Below are positions 1 to 7,600 of a DNA stretch of 52,118 nucleotides, piece by piece. Numbering within the stretch: the first letter of the stretch is position 1; each line of letters opens with the position of its first letter. Under the pieces are notes generated by a model, which did no database searches, was not told the DNA's origin, and saw only the letters and a list, made by a program, of their open reading frames with translations. The translations under genes and the position numbers were made by a program. Origin of the DNA: Bacteroidota bacterium (GTDB lineage Bacteria; Bacteroidota; Bacteroidia; Chitinophagales; Saprospiraceae); contig JAAEZH010000037.1 of NCBI GenBank assembly GCA_018222965.1, forward strand, positions 1-52,118. The letters run 5' to 3'.

Positions 1-138
1 CACCTTTTTATATGCTCTTAGGTTTCTGGCTCAGACACTACCCAGTTTTTAACGCATTTTGACTCACTGCTCACTAAATAAAATAAGGCCGGATAAAATA
101 CTTAAAGATTGACCCTAAGTAATTAAGCCAGGACACCT

Positions 139-190
139 AACGGTTAACGGAAAGAACGGTATCAACGAAAAGAACGGCATCAACGAACCT
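139..190 (+). repeat. Nonamer array, AACGG type, upstream of first ABC gene
   Basis: Five consecutive 9-base units beginning AACG (146, 155, 164, 173, 182), preceded by a shorter AACGGTT at 139. The units are AACGGAAAG, AACGGTATC, AACGAAAAG, AACGGCATC and AACGAACCT. The rest of bases 1-257 shows no gene that I can support. The first ATG of the ABC gene lies 68 bases downstream, so the array may sit in its leader. Confidence 0.75.
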
Positions 191-257
191 CCACCGGAAC
201 CCCATTTCCCCAAGCCCGAATTTTCCATATCTTCACCCGACCTATAAATCACTCCCT

Positions 258-1019
258 ATGATCCGAGTTGAAAATGTAAGCAAGACCTTCTCGCTATCCC
301 GGCAACAAGCCAAAGAATTAAACACCAAAGCCCGTTCCGTTACTGCCGTAGACGACATCAGCTTTGCCTGCAAACCAGGCAGAATCTTTTCTTTGCTGGG
401 GCCTAACGGAGCCGGAAAAACCACCACCCTGCGCATGATTGCCACCATCCTCAAGCCAACTGCCGGCACGATCCATGTAAATGGCTATGACGTGGTCCGG
501 GAAGATGATAAAGTGCGGGCATCCATCGGTTTCCTTACCGGCAGTACCGGACTGTACCACAGGCTTACGCCGAATGAACTGGTCAACTATTTTGCCAAAC
601 TCTACAAACTGGAACAGCGTGTTTCGAGGAAGCGCAAAGAGGAATTATTTGAATTGCTCGATATGAATGATTTTGCCAATAAGCGTATCGGACAACTCTC
701 TACCGGGATGAAACAAAAGGTTTCTATTGTACGAACCATGATTCACGATCCCGACATTGTCGTTTTTGATGAGCCCACTTCCGGACTCGATGTCATTACG
801 GCCGAAAACATCATTCAACTCATACGCCGCTGCCGGGACGACAATAAAACGGTAATCTTCTCCTCACACATAATGAGCGAAGTAGACCTGCTATGCGACG
901 ATCTGGCCATCATACACGAGGGAAAACTTATTTACGAATCTACAATGGAGGACTTCCGCCAGACACATCAGGGAGTTAGTCTCACTGAAGCTTTTATTGA
1001 AACCGTTAATGCGGTATAG
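258..1019 (+). CDS. ABC transporter ATP-binding protein, NatA/CcmA type
   Basis: Cytoplasmic ATPase subunit of an ABC exporter of the NatA-like group (253 residues, full length for the family). The Walker A motif GPNGAGKTT lies near residues 49-57. The signature LSTGMKQ, which is the NatA-type LSxGMxQ form, lies near 147-153, followed by Walker B VVFDEP and the switch histidine in SSHIMSE. Residues 10-28 form an insertion rich in Lys/Gln/Arg between the first strand and the second, common in Bacteroidota homologs. No permease lies downstream: the next gene is an unrelated membrane regulator on the same strand after 38 bases. The cognate permease may lie upstream of the window or elsewhere, so the substrate cannot be inferred. 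Sodium export is only one possibility for this clade. Confidence 0.9.
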   Translation: MIRVENVSKTFSLSRQQAKELNTKARSVTAVDDISFACKPGRIFSLLGPNGAGKTTTLRMIATILKPTAGTIHVNGYDVVREDDKVRASIGFLTGSTGLYHRLTPNELVNYFAKLYKLEQRVSRKRKEELFELLDMNDFANKRIGQLSTGMKQKVSIVRTMIHDPDIVVFDEPTSGLDVITAENIIQLIRRCRDDNKTVIFSSHIMSEVDLLCDDLAIIHEGKLIYESTMEDFRQTHQGVSLTEAFIETVNAV

Positions 1020-1057
1020 AATTTCCCTAAGCAGCTTGCTTTGGGTATCTTTAAGCA

Positions 1058-2137
1058 ATGAGTGCATCCATTTTGCCCGACACCTTTACAGAGTACTGGA
1101 TGACTGCCAGTATTCTGATAGCCCTTGCGGTGATGACTCTTTATTTTTGCAGAGCCTACGGAACACGCAAGGCCAATTACTGCTACGGCTTTGGGCTGTT
1201 GGTTTTTGCACTCGCCCAGATCAATATCCTGCTGGTTCATAAATCGATCGAAGGTTTGCTTTTCCTGCCTGTGTGGTACCCCTTATTATTGGGGCCCTTG
1301 TTCTTTTTCTATATTAAGTTTACCCTTTACCCGGCCTACCGACTTCGATTTTCCGACCTAAAACATTTGTTTTTGCCTATCCTGCAGGCCAGTTTTTACT
1401 GGATCGTCTTTCTCGCCGACCCCGAACGCAAACTCGAGATCTACAATCAACTATATCTGCCCTGGTTTAAGACCATAGAAGGAGGTTTATACATCCTTTC
1501 CTTCTTTGGCTATCTAGCCCTCTCCTATCGCTATCTTAAGTATAAAGAATCCGTATTGCGCCTGCATGGTTTTTCCTGGCAACGCAGACAGATTAGATGG
1601 ATGAAAGTCCATGTGCGGGTTTTGTTTCTGCTTGCCGGTCTAAACACTTTTTACATCCTGGCCGATTTTGTCGCCTACAACTTTCTAAAGCTAAATCTGT
1701 ACAAGCTTCCCGGATTCGGAAACCTGATCGATCTGTCTTTCTCGGTCGTCGTTATTTGGGTATCCTGGAAAGGCTGGGAATGGGCCAAAAGCAAGCGGCT
1801 GCTCAAAAAACTATCGCCGGCTAATTCAAATGATTTAAGCTGGGATCAACTCGCCACAAAAGAAAAGCGATTTCTGGACCCGGAACTCAGCCCCAAACTA
1901 CTGGCCCTTGCTACAAACTCCGAAAGTGCACTGGTAAAAAATCAGATTGAAAAAGAAAATGACATGCCGTTTTTGCAATGGCTGGCCACGTTTCGCCTGC
2001 AGGAAATGGAAAAACGAAAAACCAATCCACTCTATCAAAAATATCATCCACTCAGCCTTGCCCTGATCTCCGGTTTCCCCTCCGAAAAAAGCTATAGGAA
2101 AGCAGTCGAACAATTATCAAAAAACGCTCAACAATAA
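1058..2137 (+). CDS. 7TM sensor with degenerate AraC-type C-terminal domain
   Basis: A 359-residue integral membrane protein. About seven hydrophobic segments fill residues 15-235, the arrangement seen in the Bacteroidota 7TM-AraC regulators. The C-terminal part (about 265-355) lines up with an AraC/XylS HTH pair: FLDPELSPKLLALA matches the usual start of the first helix pair, FLQWLATFRLQEME matches the linker helix (normally F-x-x-x-I-N-x-x-R-V-x-x-A), and LALISGFPSEKSYRKAVEQL matches the second recognition segment (normally IAxxxGFxSxSxFxRxFKKx). Sequence after the second HTH is cut short, without the usual G-x-T-P-x-x-(Y/F) end. The first recognition helix (TNSESALVKNQIEKEN) also looks poor. 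I infer a membrane regulator whose DNA-binding half is decaying or has been repurposed. It follows the ABC ATPase by 38 bases, so the two may be co-transcribed. Confidence 0.6.
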   Translation: MSASILPDTFTEYWMTASILIALAVMTLYFCRAYGTRKANYCYGFGLLVFALAQINILLVHKSIEGLLFLPVWYPLLLGPLFFFYIKFTLYPAYRLRFSDLKHLFLPILQASFYWIVFLADPERKLEIYNQLYLPWFKTIEGGLYILSFFGYLALSYRYLKYKESVLRLHGFSWQRRQIRWMKVHVRVLFLLAGLNTFYILADFVAYNFLKLNLYKLPGFGNLIDLSFSVVVIWVSWKGWEWAKSKRLLKKLSPANSNDLSWDQLATKEKRFLDPELSPKLLALATNSESALVKNQIEKENDMPFLQWLATFRLQEMEKRKTNPLYQKYHPLSLALISGFPSEKSYRKAVEQLSKNAQQ

Positions 2138-2148
2138 ACGTTCCCAAC

Positions 2149-2874
2149 TTATCCTCTCGGATTTCCATTAAAAAATACGATCATCAATCCGAAATTGAAT
2201 AAATTTTCTTCAAACTCAGAGGCGGGATCCGTGCTATCCGGGAAATTAGCCTGCTCAAAGCCCTGGATGTTGAAGCTCTCCCACGGGAGCTGAATATAAG
2301 GCCTGAAAGAAACAGACAAGAAATCACTGGTTGATATTTCATAACTCAGGAAAAAATGACTCCCCATCGAAAATCCGTCTACGATCTTTTCCGTATCGGA
2401 ATAGCCGGTTCCATCCACTTTGTAATTTAAATCCGTCGCATCAATGCTCCCGCCAAATCCAAAATTGCTCGTCGGATAAAACTCCAGGCCGGCTGAAAAG
2501 GTATTCAACCTGTAATAATAGGTCCGTGAAAAAGAATTACCTGTGGAGGGATCCGGCCCCTCACCAAACTCCCGGTTAAACTTGGATGTCCAACTTAGAT
2601 CCAGTCCCACAAAGTCCCAGCTGTTGCGGAAACCGATCACAATACCGCTCATCAGATTCAGATCCTTAAAGTCATTCTCCAACCACTGATTTTCCAGATT
2701 GTATTGCCGCAAAATATCATTGGTAATCCCCGGGTCAAACAATCCTATACTGTAACCAATCTTTAGGTTTAGCTGGGCTTTCGCCGAAAGGCTAAAAACA
2801 ATCATGCCACAAACAAAGGCAAAGCGCAAAATGGGGACACGCTTTCGCGAATATGGGTATAAGCTCTTTATCAC
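2149..2874 (-). CDS. Outer-membrane beta-barrel protein
   Basis: A 241-residue exported protein of unknown function. A signal peptide spans residues 1 to about 33: basic MIKSLYPYSRKR, hydrophobic core FAFVCGMIVFSL, then SAKAQ with probable cleavage after AKA. The mature part alternates polar and hydrophobic residues with many aromatic strand ends (YYYRLNTFSAGLEFYP, LSYEISTSDFLSVSFRPYI) and closes with LFNFGLMIVFF, typical of a small eight- or ten-stranded barrel that inserts through BAM. It is convergent with the preceding gene (11 bases between stops) and divergent from the TetR operon. The signal-peptide cleavage region is encoded by one copy of the repeated 13-mer described separately. I do not recognise the family beyond the PorT/OmpA-barrel fold class. 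Confidence 0.65.
   Translation of the reverse strand: MIKSLYPYSRKRVPILRFAFVCGMIVFSLSAKAQLNLKIGYSIGLFDPGITNDILRQYNLENQWLENDFKDLNLMSGIVIGFRNSWDFVGLDLSWTSKFNREFGEGPDPSTGNSFSRTYYYRLNTFSAGLEFYPTSNFGFGGSIDATDLNYKVDGTGYSDTEKIVDGFSMGSHFFLSYEISTSDFLSVSFRPYIQLPWESFNIQGFEQANFPDSTDPASEFEENLFNFGLMIVFFNGNPRG
2780..2792 (-). repeat. GCCTTTCGGCGAA 13-mer, copy 1
   Basis: Exact copy on the minus strand, inside the signal-peptide region of the 2149-2874 barrel gene, where it encodes part of LSAKAQ. The palindrome extends to 2778-2790 (CTTTCGCCGAAAG). Confidence 0.8.
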
Positions 2875-2980
2875 CGATTCCTGTTTGATTCAAAGGTAAA
2901 CATACGCCCGAACAAAACGAATCCCTCCCCCGGATGAAGTATCTGTTTATCCGATTTTATCGCTCTTTGGTCGAGGGGCT

Positions 2981-3029
2981 ATTGCGCCGTATTGCCAAAA
3001 AGATTATTTTTGACTAAACGTTCGTTCAA
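2981..3029 (+). promoter_or_regulatory. Promoter and probable TetR autoregulatory operator
   Basis: Bacteroidota-type promoter: ATTG at 2981-2984 as the -33 element, a 20-base spacer, and TATTTTTG at 3005-3012 as the -7 element (consensus TAnnTTTG). Overlapping its end is an imperfect inverted repeat at 3010-3029, TTGAnnnAAC-GTTnnnTCAA, seven of ten positions symmetric. Position and symmetry fit a repressor site for the TetR protein starting at 3036. Inference only: no binding data. Confidence 0.6.
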
Positions 3030-3035
3030 TAAAAG

Positions 3036-3641
3036 ATGTCACCAAAATCTAAAGAGCAATTTAAGGTCATGCGCCAGCAAAGCATGGCCGCCATAAAAGA
3101 AGCAGCCCTGGAGCTTTTTGCCGAACGGGGTTATGCACATACCTCCATTGCCCGCATCGCCAAAGAAGCAGGCATCTCCAAAGGTTTGATGTATAACTAT
3201 TTCGATGGAAAGGAGGGTTTGCTGCGCGCCATCGTGGAAGATGCCATCGAAGAAGGTCAACAGCTGATGGATGAGGGATTGCACACTTCGGAAAAGCCCG
3301 AAGAACAATTGACAAACCTGCTCAACCTGACCTTTAAAACGGTAAAAGACAACCTCCACTACTGGAAACTGATTACGTCGCTGGCTTTTCAACAAGACGT
3401 TTTTGAAGGAATTCAGGACATCATCGGCCCGCAAACCATGGAAAATGTAATGGCCATCATTCCAATACTCGAAAAACTCGGTTATGAAGACCCCGAAAAG
3501 GAGGCCATGCTTCTCGGAGCCAGTCTCGACGGCATTATGATCGCCTACATGTCTTTGGGAGACGCCTACCCTATTGACGACATGAAAGAATATCTCATAA
3601 ATCAAATAATCCAAAAGGCCCCGGCCAAAAACAATAAGTGA
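3036..3641 (+). CDS. TetR/AcrR family transcriptional regulator
   Basis: A 201-residue one-component repressor and first gene of the envelope operon. The N-terminal HTH is classical: AALELFAERGYAHTSIARIA (about 20-39) followed by KEAGISKGLMYNYFDGKEGLL, the recognition helix being GISKGLMYNYF. The C-terminal ligand pocket (about 80-195) is all-helical and unassignable. It starts 23 bases after a good -7 element and its stop codon overlaps the ATG of the next gene (TGATG at 3639-3643), which shows co-transcription and translational coupling. By analogy with TetR regulators placed first in transporter operons, it probably represses this operon until an envelope substrate or lipid-like ligand appears. 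Confidence 0.92.
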   Translation: MSPKSKEQFKVMRQQSMAAIKEAALELFAERGYAHTSIARIAKEAGISKGLMYNYFDGKEGLLRAIVEDAIEEGQQLMDEGLHTSEKPEEQLTNLLNLTFKTVKDNLHYWKLITSLAFQQDVFEGIQDIIGPQTMENVMAIIPILEKLGYEDPEKEAMLLGASLDGIMIAYMSLGDAYPIDDMKEYLINQIIQKAPAKNNK

Positions 3642-4396
3642 TGAAACCGATAACCGTAAAACTATTTCTAAGCTTTTTCTCCCTCTTGCTGTCGGCTTCT
3701 GTCTTTGCACAAGACCCCGCAGAGATTGTCCAAAAATCGCAGGACAAACTCAATGGTGAATACAGCATCTCCGAAATCAAAATGACCATCGTACGCCCCG
3801 ACTGGCAACGAGAAATGCAACTCAAATCCTGGTCGAAAGGCAACGATTATTCCCTCATTCTGGTTACCGCTCCGGCGCGCGACAAAGGAACGGCTTTCCT
3901 CAAACGTGATCTGGAAATGTGGAACTGGCAACCATCCATCGACCGGGTAGTAAAAATGCCGCCTTCCATGATGACACAAAGCTGGATGGGATCTGATTTC
4001 ACCAACGATGACCTGGTAAAACAAACCTCCATCGCCGATGACTTCACCTACAAAATGCTCTCCAGCGAAACCATTGAAGGCCATGATTGCTACGTCATCG
4101 AATTATACCCCAAAGAAGAAGCCGCAGTGGTTTGGGGCAAACTCAAAATGTGGATCAGCAAGGACGAATACCTCCAGTTAAAAACGGAATTCTACGACGA
4201 GGACGGATTCCTTGTAAACACGATGCGTGGTACGAATGTGCAGGAACTGGGCGGCAAAATGCTGCCAAAACGCCTGGAAGTAATCCCGGCAGATGAAGAC
4301 GGACACAAAACCGTGCTGGAGTACATTTCTCTCGACTTTGATACACCTGTAAAAGAAAGCTTCTTCTCCGTGCAAAACCTGAAACGCGTTAAGTAA
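3641..4396 (+). CDS. LolA-like outer-membrane lipoprotein-sorting family protein
   Basis: A 251-residue periplasmic protein of the COG2834-type family whose fold resembles the lipoprotein chaperone LolA. The ATG at 3641 is chosen over an in-frame GTG one codon upstream because it gives the TGATG junction with the TetR gene. A signal peptide spans residues 1 to about 23 (KLFLSFFSLLLSASVFAQ). The mature protein begins DPAEIVQKSQDKLNG. It carries the well-conserved block from FLKRDLEMWNWQP through VVKMPPSMMTQSWMGSDFT, which forms the concave lipid-binding face in this family. It stands directly before two FtsX-type permeases and a LolD-type ATPase, so a role in carrying a lipid or lipidated substrate between the membranes is likely. 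It is not the canonical LolA of the housekeeping pathway. Confidence 0.85.
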   Translation: MKPITVKLFLSFFSLLLSASVFAQDPAEIVQKSQDKLNGEYSISEIKMTIVRPDWQREMQLKSWSKGNDYSLILVTAPARDKGTAFLKRDLEMWNWQPSIDRVVKMPPSMMTQSWMGSDFTNDDLVKQTSIADDFTYKMLSSETIEGHDCYVIELYPKEEAAVVWGKLKMWISKDEYLQLKTEFYDEDGFLVNTMRGTNVQELGGKMLPKRLEVIPADEDGHKTVLEYISLDFDTPVKESFFSVQNLKRVK

Positions 4397-4411
4397 CCTT
4401 AACAAGCAATT

Positions 4412-5644
4412 ATGAACACCATATTTAAAATAGCCTGGCGAAATATCTGGCGCAACAAACGCCGTACCCTGATCACTGCCGGCTCCATCTTCTTTGCAGT
4501 CCTCCTTTCGGTGGTCATGATGTCTATCCAGAAGGGCGCCTGGGATAAGATGGTAGACAATGTGGTCAACTTCTACTTTGGCTACGGGCAGATCCACGAC
4601 AAAGGATACTGGGACGAACAGACCATTGATCGCTCCTTTGCTTTAAGCGAAGAGATCAACGCCCTGCCCGGGCAGATAGAGAACCTGGACAATATCGTAC
4701 CCAGACTGGAAACCTTTGCGCTCGGATCACACCAAAAGAACGCCTATGTGGTTCGTGTCACGGGTTTTGATCCGGAGCGGGAAGATCAACTGACGGAGCT
4801 TTCAAGCCGCCTGACCGCAGGCGAATATCCGGCAGTCGATGATAAAGCCATTTTGATCGGCGAAGGTGTCGCTGAAAAATTCAAACTCGGTATAAACGAC
4901 ACCCTTGTACTTATCGGCCAGGGTTACCACGGAGTGAATGCCGCCGGAAAATACGCGGTAAAGGGTATCGTTCGATTTGGCTCGCCCGAACTCAACAAAG
5001 TAATGGTTTACCTGCCACTTGCGGAAGCCCAACGCATGCACGGAGCAGAAGGCCTGGTCAACTCCCTGGCACTCGACATAAAGGACCGCAGGGATGTCCC
5101 TCAGGTCCTTACCGACATTCGCGCAAGCGTAGACACCAGCGCTTATGAAATTATGAGTTGGGAAGAAATGATGCCCGAATTGCTCGAGGCCCGCGAGGTA
5201 GATACAGCCGGAAACGTGATCATTCTATTCATCCTGTATGTCATCATCACCTTCGGCATTTTTGGCACTATTCTCATGATGGCCAAAGAACGCGAATATG
5301 AATTTGGCGTGCTCACAGCCATTGGCATGCGGCGCGGCAAACTGGGCATTATTATCTGGATTGAGACCATTATCCTTGGATTGGTGGGGGCTTTCGCCGG
5401 ATTGCTGGGCAGCCTGCCGATTGTCATCTACCTCAACCGGAATCCGCTCAACTTCAATGAGATGTCGGAGCAGATGGCCGAGACTTATGAGAATTTCGGG
5501 TTTGAACCCATATTTCCGGCAGCTATTTCACCGGAAATATTTTTCAACCAGACATTGATAGTGATTTTAATTACTACTGTTTTGGCTCTCTATCCCCTGC
5601 TGAAGATCTATCGGCTAAAGCCAGTCGAAGCGATGCGGGCCTAA
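4412..5644 (+). CDS. FtsX/LolE-type ABC permease, first of pair
   Basis: A 410-residue inner-membrane permease of the MacB/LolCE class. The topology is canonical: an N-terminal cytoplasmic start (FKIAWRNIWRNKRRTLIT), TM1 about 20-42, a large periplasmic domain about 45-265, then three TMs near 271-293 (ILFILYVIITFGIFGTILMM), 311-340 and 381-400. It ends with the family hallmark LKPVEAMRA, the coupling segment next to the ATPase. The FtsX signature with an AIGMRRGKLG loop is clear after TM2. The gene lies 15 bases after the LolA-like gene and 22 before its paralog. Together with that paralog and the ATPase it should form a heterodimeric mechanotransmission transporter that works from the outer leaflet of the inner membrane rather than moving solute through a pore. 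Confidence 0.92.
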   Translation: MNTIFKIAWRNIWRNKRRTLITAGSIFFAVLLSVVMMSIQKGAWDKMVDNVVNFYFGYGQIHDKGYWDEQTIDRSFALSEEINALPGQIENLDNIVPRLETFALGSHQKNAYVVRVTGFDPEREDQLTELSSRLTAGEYPAVDDKAILIGEGVAEKFKLGINDTLVLIGQGYHGVNAAGKYAVKGIVRFGSPELNKVMVYLPLAEAQRMHGAEGLVNSLALDIKDRRDVPQVLTDIRASVDTSAYEIMSWEEMMPELLEAREVDTAGNVIILFILYVIITFGIFGTILMMAKEREYEFGVLTAIGMRRGKLGIIIWIETIILGLVGAFAGLLGSLPIVIYLNRNPLNFNEMSEQMAETYENFGFEPIFPAAISPEIFFNQTLIVILITTVLALYPLLKIYRLKPVEAMRA

Positions 5645-5666
5645 TATTAACCTGAAACTGTAAACC

Positions 5667-6881
5667 ATGATATTCAAAATAGCCTGGCGAAATATTTGGA
5701 GGAGCCGTACCCGAAGCATCGTGGTCATCCTGGCTGTGATGATCGGGATTTGGGCCGTGATCTTTATGCTCAGCTTCAGCAATGGTATGATCGAAAGTTA
5801 CATCGACAATGCTATTGAGAACCAGATTTCCCACATTCAATTGCACAATCCGGACTTCAAAAAAGATCAGGAATCGCAATACTTTATCGAGAATGCTTCC
5901 GGGCTCGAAGACGACCTGCGCAGTCAGGTCGAAGTAGAATCTGCAACCGTGCGGAGCCTGGCAACAGGGATGCTCACGACTTCCAAAGGGCAGCGAGGTG
6001 TACAGATCCGCGGGGTACAACCGACCTCAGAAGCATCCGTCACCAAGCTCGATCAAAAACTGGTGGAAGGCGAATACTTCGATCCGGAAACAGACAACCG
6101 AATCCTCGTTGGAAAAAGCCTATCGGAAGAGCTCAATCTGAAGATTCGCTCCAAAGTAGTACTGGCTTTTCAATCACTCGACGGGGAGATCATTTACGCA
6201 GCCTTTCGCGTCATTGGCATGTACGAGACCGACAACAATGCTTATGATGAATCGAATGTATTTGTCACCCAACAGGACCTCAACCGCCTGCTCGGAAAAG
6301 AAAACATCGGCCACGAAGCCGCCATACTCCTGCATTCGCTCGACGAAATCGATCCGGTGCAAAGCAGGTTGACCGAAAGCCGGCCGGACCTGCTGGTGGA
6401 GAATTACGCAGAAATATCTCCCGAGATCGAACTGTTCAACACACAAATGCAAATGTCGAGTACCATCATTATTGTCATTGTGATGTTGGCTCTGATTTTC
6501 GGCATCATCAACACCATGCTCATGGCTGTATTGGAACGCTATAAAGAGCTTGGTATGCTGATGGCTGTCGGCATGAACAAAGTTCGCGTTTTTTTCATGA
6601 TCGTCCTCGAAACGCTGATGCTCGGACTGATCGCCCTGCCGCTGGGGATGGGACTCGGATATGGAACTGTGAGCTATTTGTCCAAATACGGGCTCGACCT
6701 CTCGACTTACTCAGAAGGGATGCAGGAATTTGGAATGTCGGAAATTGTTTATCCAACTGTAAACTCAGGGCTTTATATCCAACTGGGATTAGCTGTATTG
6801 ATAACGGCATTACTTGGCTCCATTTATCCGGCATTCAAAGCCATACGTCTGCGCCCCGTTGAGGCCATGCGCAAGGTCTAA
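5667..6881 (+). CDS. FtsX/LolC-type ABC permease, second of pair
   Basis: A 404-residue paralog of the preceding permease with the same order: IFKIAWRNIWRSRTRS start, TM1 about 17-38, periplasmic domain about 40-260, TMs near 262-288 (STIIIVIVMLALIFGIINTM), 309-335 and 372-392, ending LRPVEAMRKV. The first 12 residues are nearly identical to those of its neighbour (MIFKIAWRNIW against NTIFKIAWRNIW), which indicates an old tandem duplication followed by divergence of the periplasmic domains. The AVGMNKVRVF loop after TM2 corresponds to AIGMRRGKLG in the first copy. Having two different FtsX subunits parallels LolC/LolE. Here the presence of a TetR repressor and a dedicated barrel argues for an accessory, inducible export route. 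Confidence 0.92.
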   Translation: MIFKIAWRNIWRSRTRSIVVILAVMIGIWAVIFMLSFSNGMIESYIDNAIENQISHIQLHNPDFKKDQESQYFIENASGLEDDLRSQVEVESATVRSLATGMLTTSKGQRGVQIRGVQPTSEASVTKLDQKLVEGEYFDPETDNRILVGKSLSEELNLKIRSKVVLAFQSLDGEIIYAAFRVIGMYETDNNAYDESNVFVTQQDLNRLLGKENIGHEAAILLHSLDEIDPVQSRLTESRPDLLVENYAEISPEIELFNTQMQMSSTIIIVIVMLALIFGIINTMLMAVLERYKELGMLMAVGMNKVRVFFMIVLETLMLGLIALPLGMGLGYGTVSYLSKYGLDLSTYSEGMQEFGMSEIVYPTVNSGLYIQLGLAVLITALLGSIYPAFKAIRLRPVEAMRKV

Positions 6882-6910
6882 ACCTCTTCCAAACCATTAA
6901 AGAACGACTA

Positions 6911-7597
6911 ATGAACATCATAGAAGCAACAGGCATCGAAAAAGTCTACAATCCGAATAAGATTGCGGTACATGCGCTCAACGGAGTAGATCTCACCATT
7001 GAGCAAGGCGAATTTACCGCCATCGTAGGTCCTTCCGGATCGGGAAAAACCACCTTATTAAATATCATTGGGGGGCTTGATCATCCCACTGCCGGGTCCG
7101 TAAAAGTAGAAGGAACAGATATTTCTACCCTGAATGACAACCAGCTTATCGACTTTCGCAAAGAGCATATTGGTTTTGTTTTTCAAGCTTACAATTTAAT
7201 CCCGGTACTCACTGCAAAGGAAAATGTAGAGTTTGTCATGTTGCTCCAGAAAAGGAGCCAGCAGGAAAGAGAAACCCGCTCCATGGAACTACTCCGGGCG
7301 GTAGGACTGGAAGATCAGGTCAACAAACGGCCATCGCAACTTTCAGGGGGGCAACAACAGCGGGTCGCCGTGGCACGGGCATTAGCTCCCAAGCCAACCT
7401 TTGTCATGGCCGATGAGCCCACGGCTAATCTCGATTCGAAGTCTACGGCAAACCTGTTGGACATCATGGCCCGGCTAAACAAGGAAGAAAACATCACCTT
7501 CCTTTTCAGCACACACGACCAGCGGGTTATTGATCGGGCACGCCGGGTAGTCACGCTCGTAGATGGTCGCATTGAAACCGATGAAACCAAGTTCTAG
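6911..7597 (+). CDS. LolD/MacB-type ABC ATPase
   Basis: A 228-residue ATPase of the LolD/MacB/FtsE class. Walker A is GPSGSGKTT (about 40-48), the Q-loop follows in GFVFQAYNLIP, the signature is LSGGQQQRVAVARAL (about 142-156), Walker B is FVMADEP, and the H-loop is STHD. AYNLIPVLTAKENVE is the usual LolD-type region for contact with the FtsX coupling helix. It energises the two upstream permeases (29-base gap) and is followed after three bases by the barrel gene, so the operon is compact. Confidence 0.94.
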   Translation: MNIIEATGIEKVYNPNKIAVHALNGVDLTIEQGEFTAIVGPSGSGKTTLLNIIGGLDHPTAGSVKVEGTDISTLNDNQLIDFRKEHIGFVFQAYNLIPVLTAKENVEFVMLLQKRSQQERETRSMELLRAVGLEDQVNKRPSQLSGGQQQRVAVARALAPKPTFVMADEPTANLDSKSTANLLDIMARLNKEENITFLFSTHDQRVIDRARRVVTLVDGRIETDETKF

Positions 7598-7600
7598 ATC

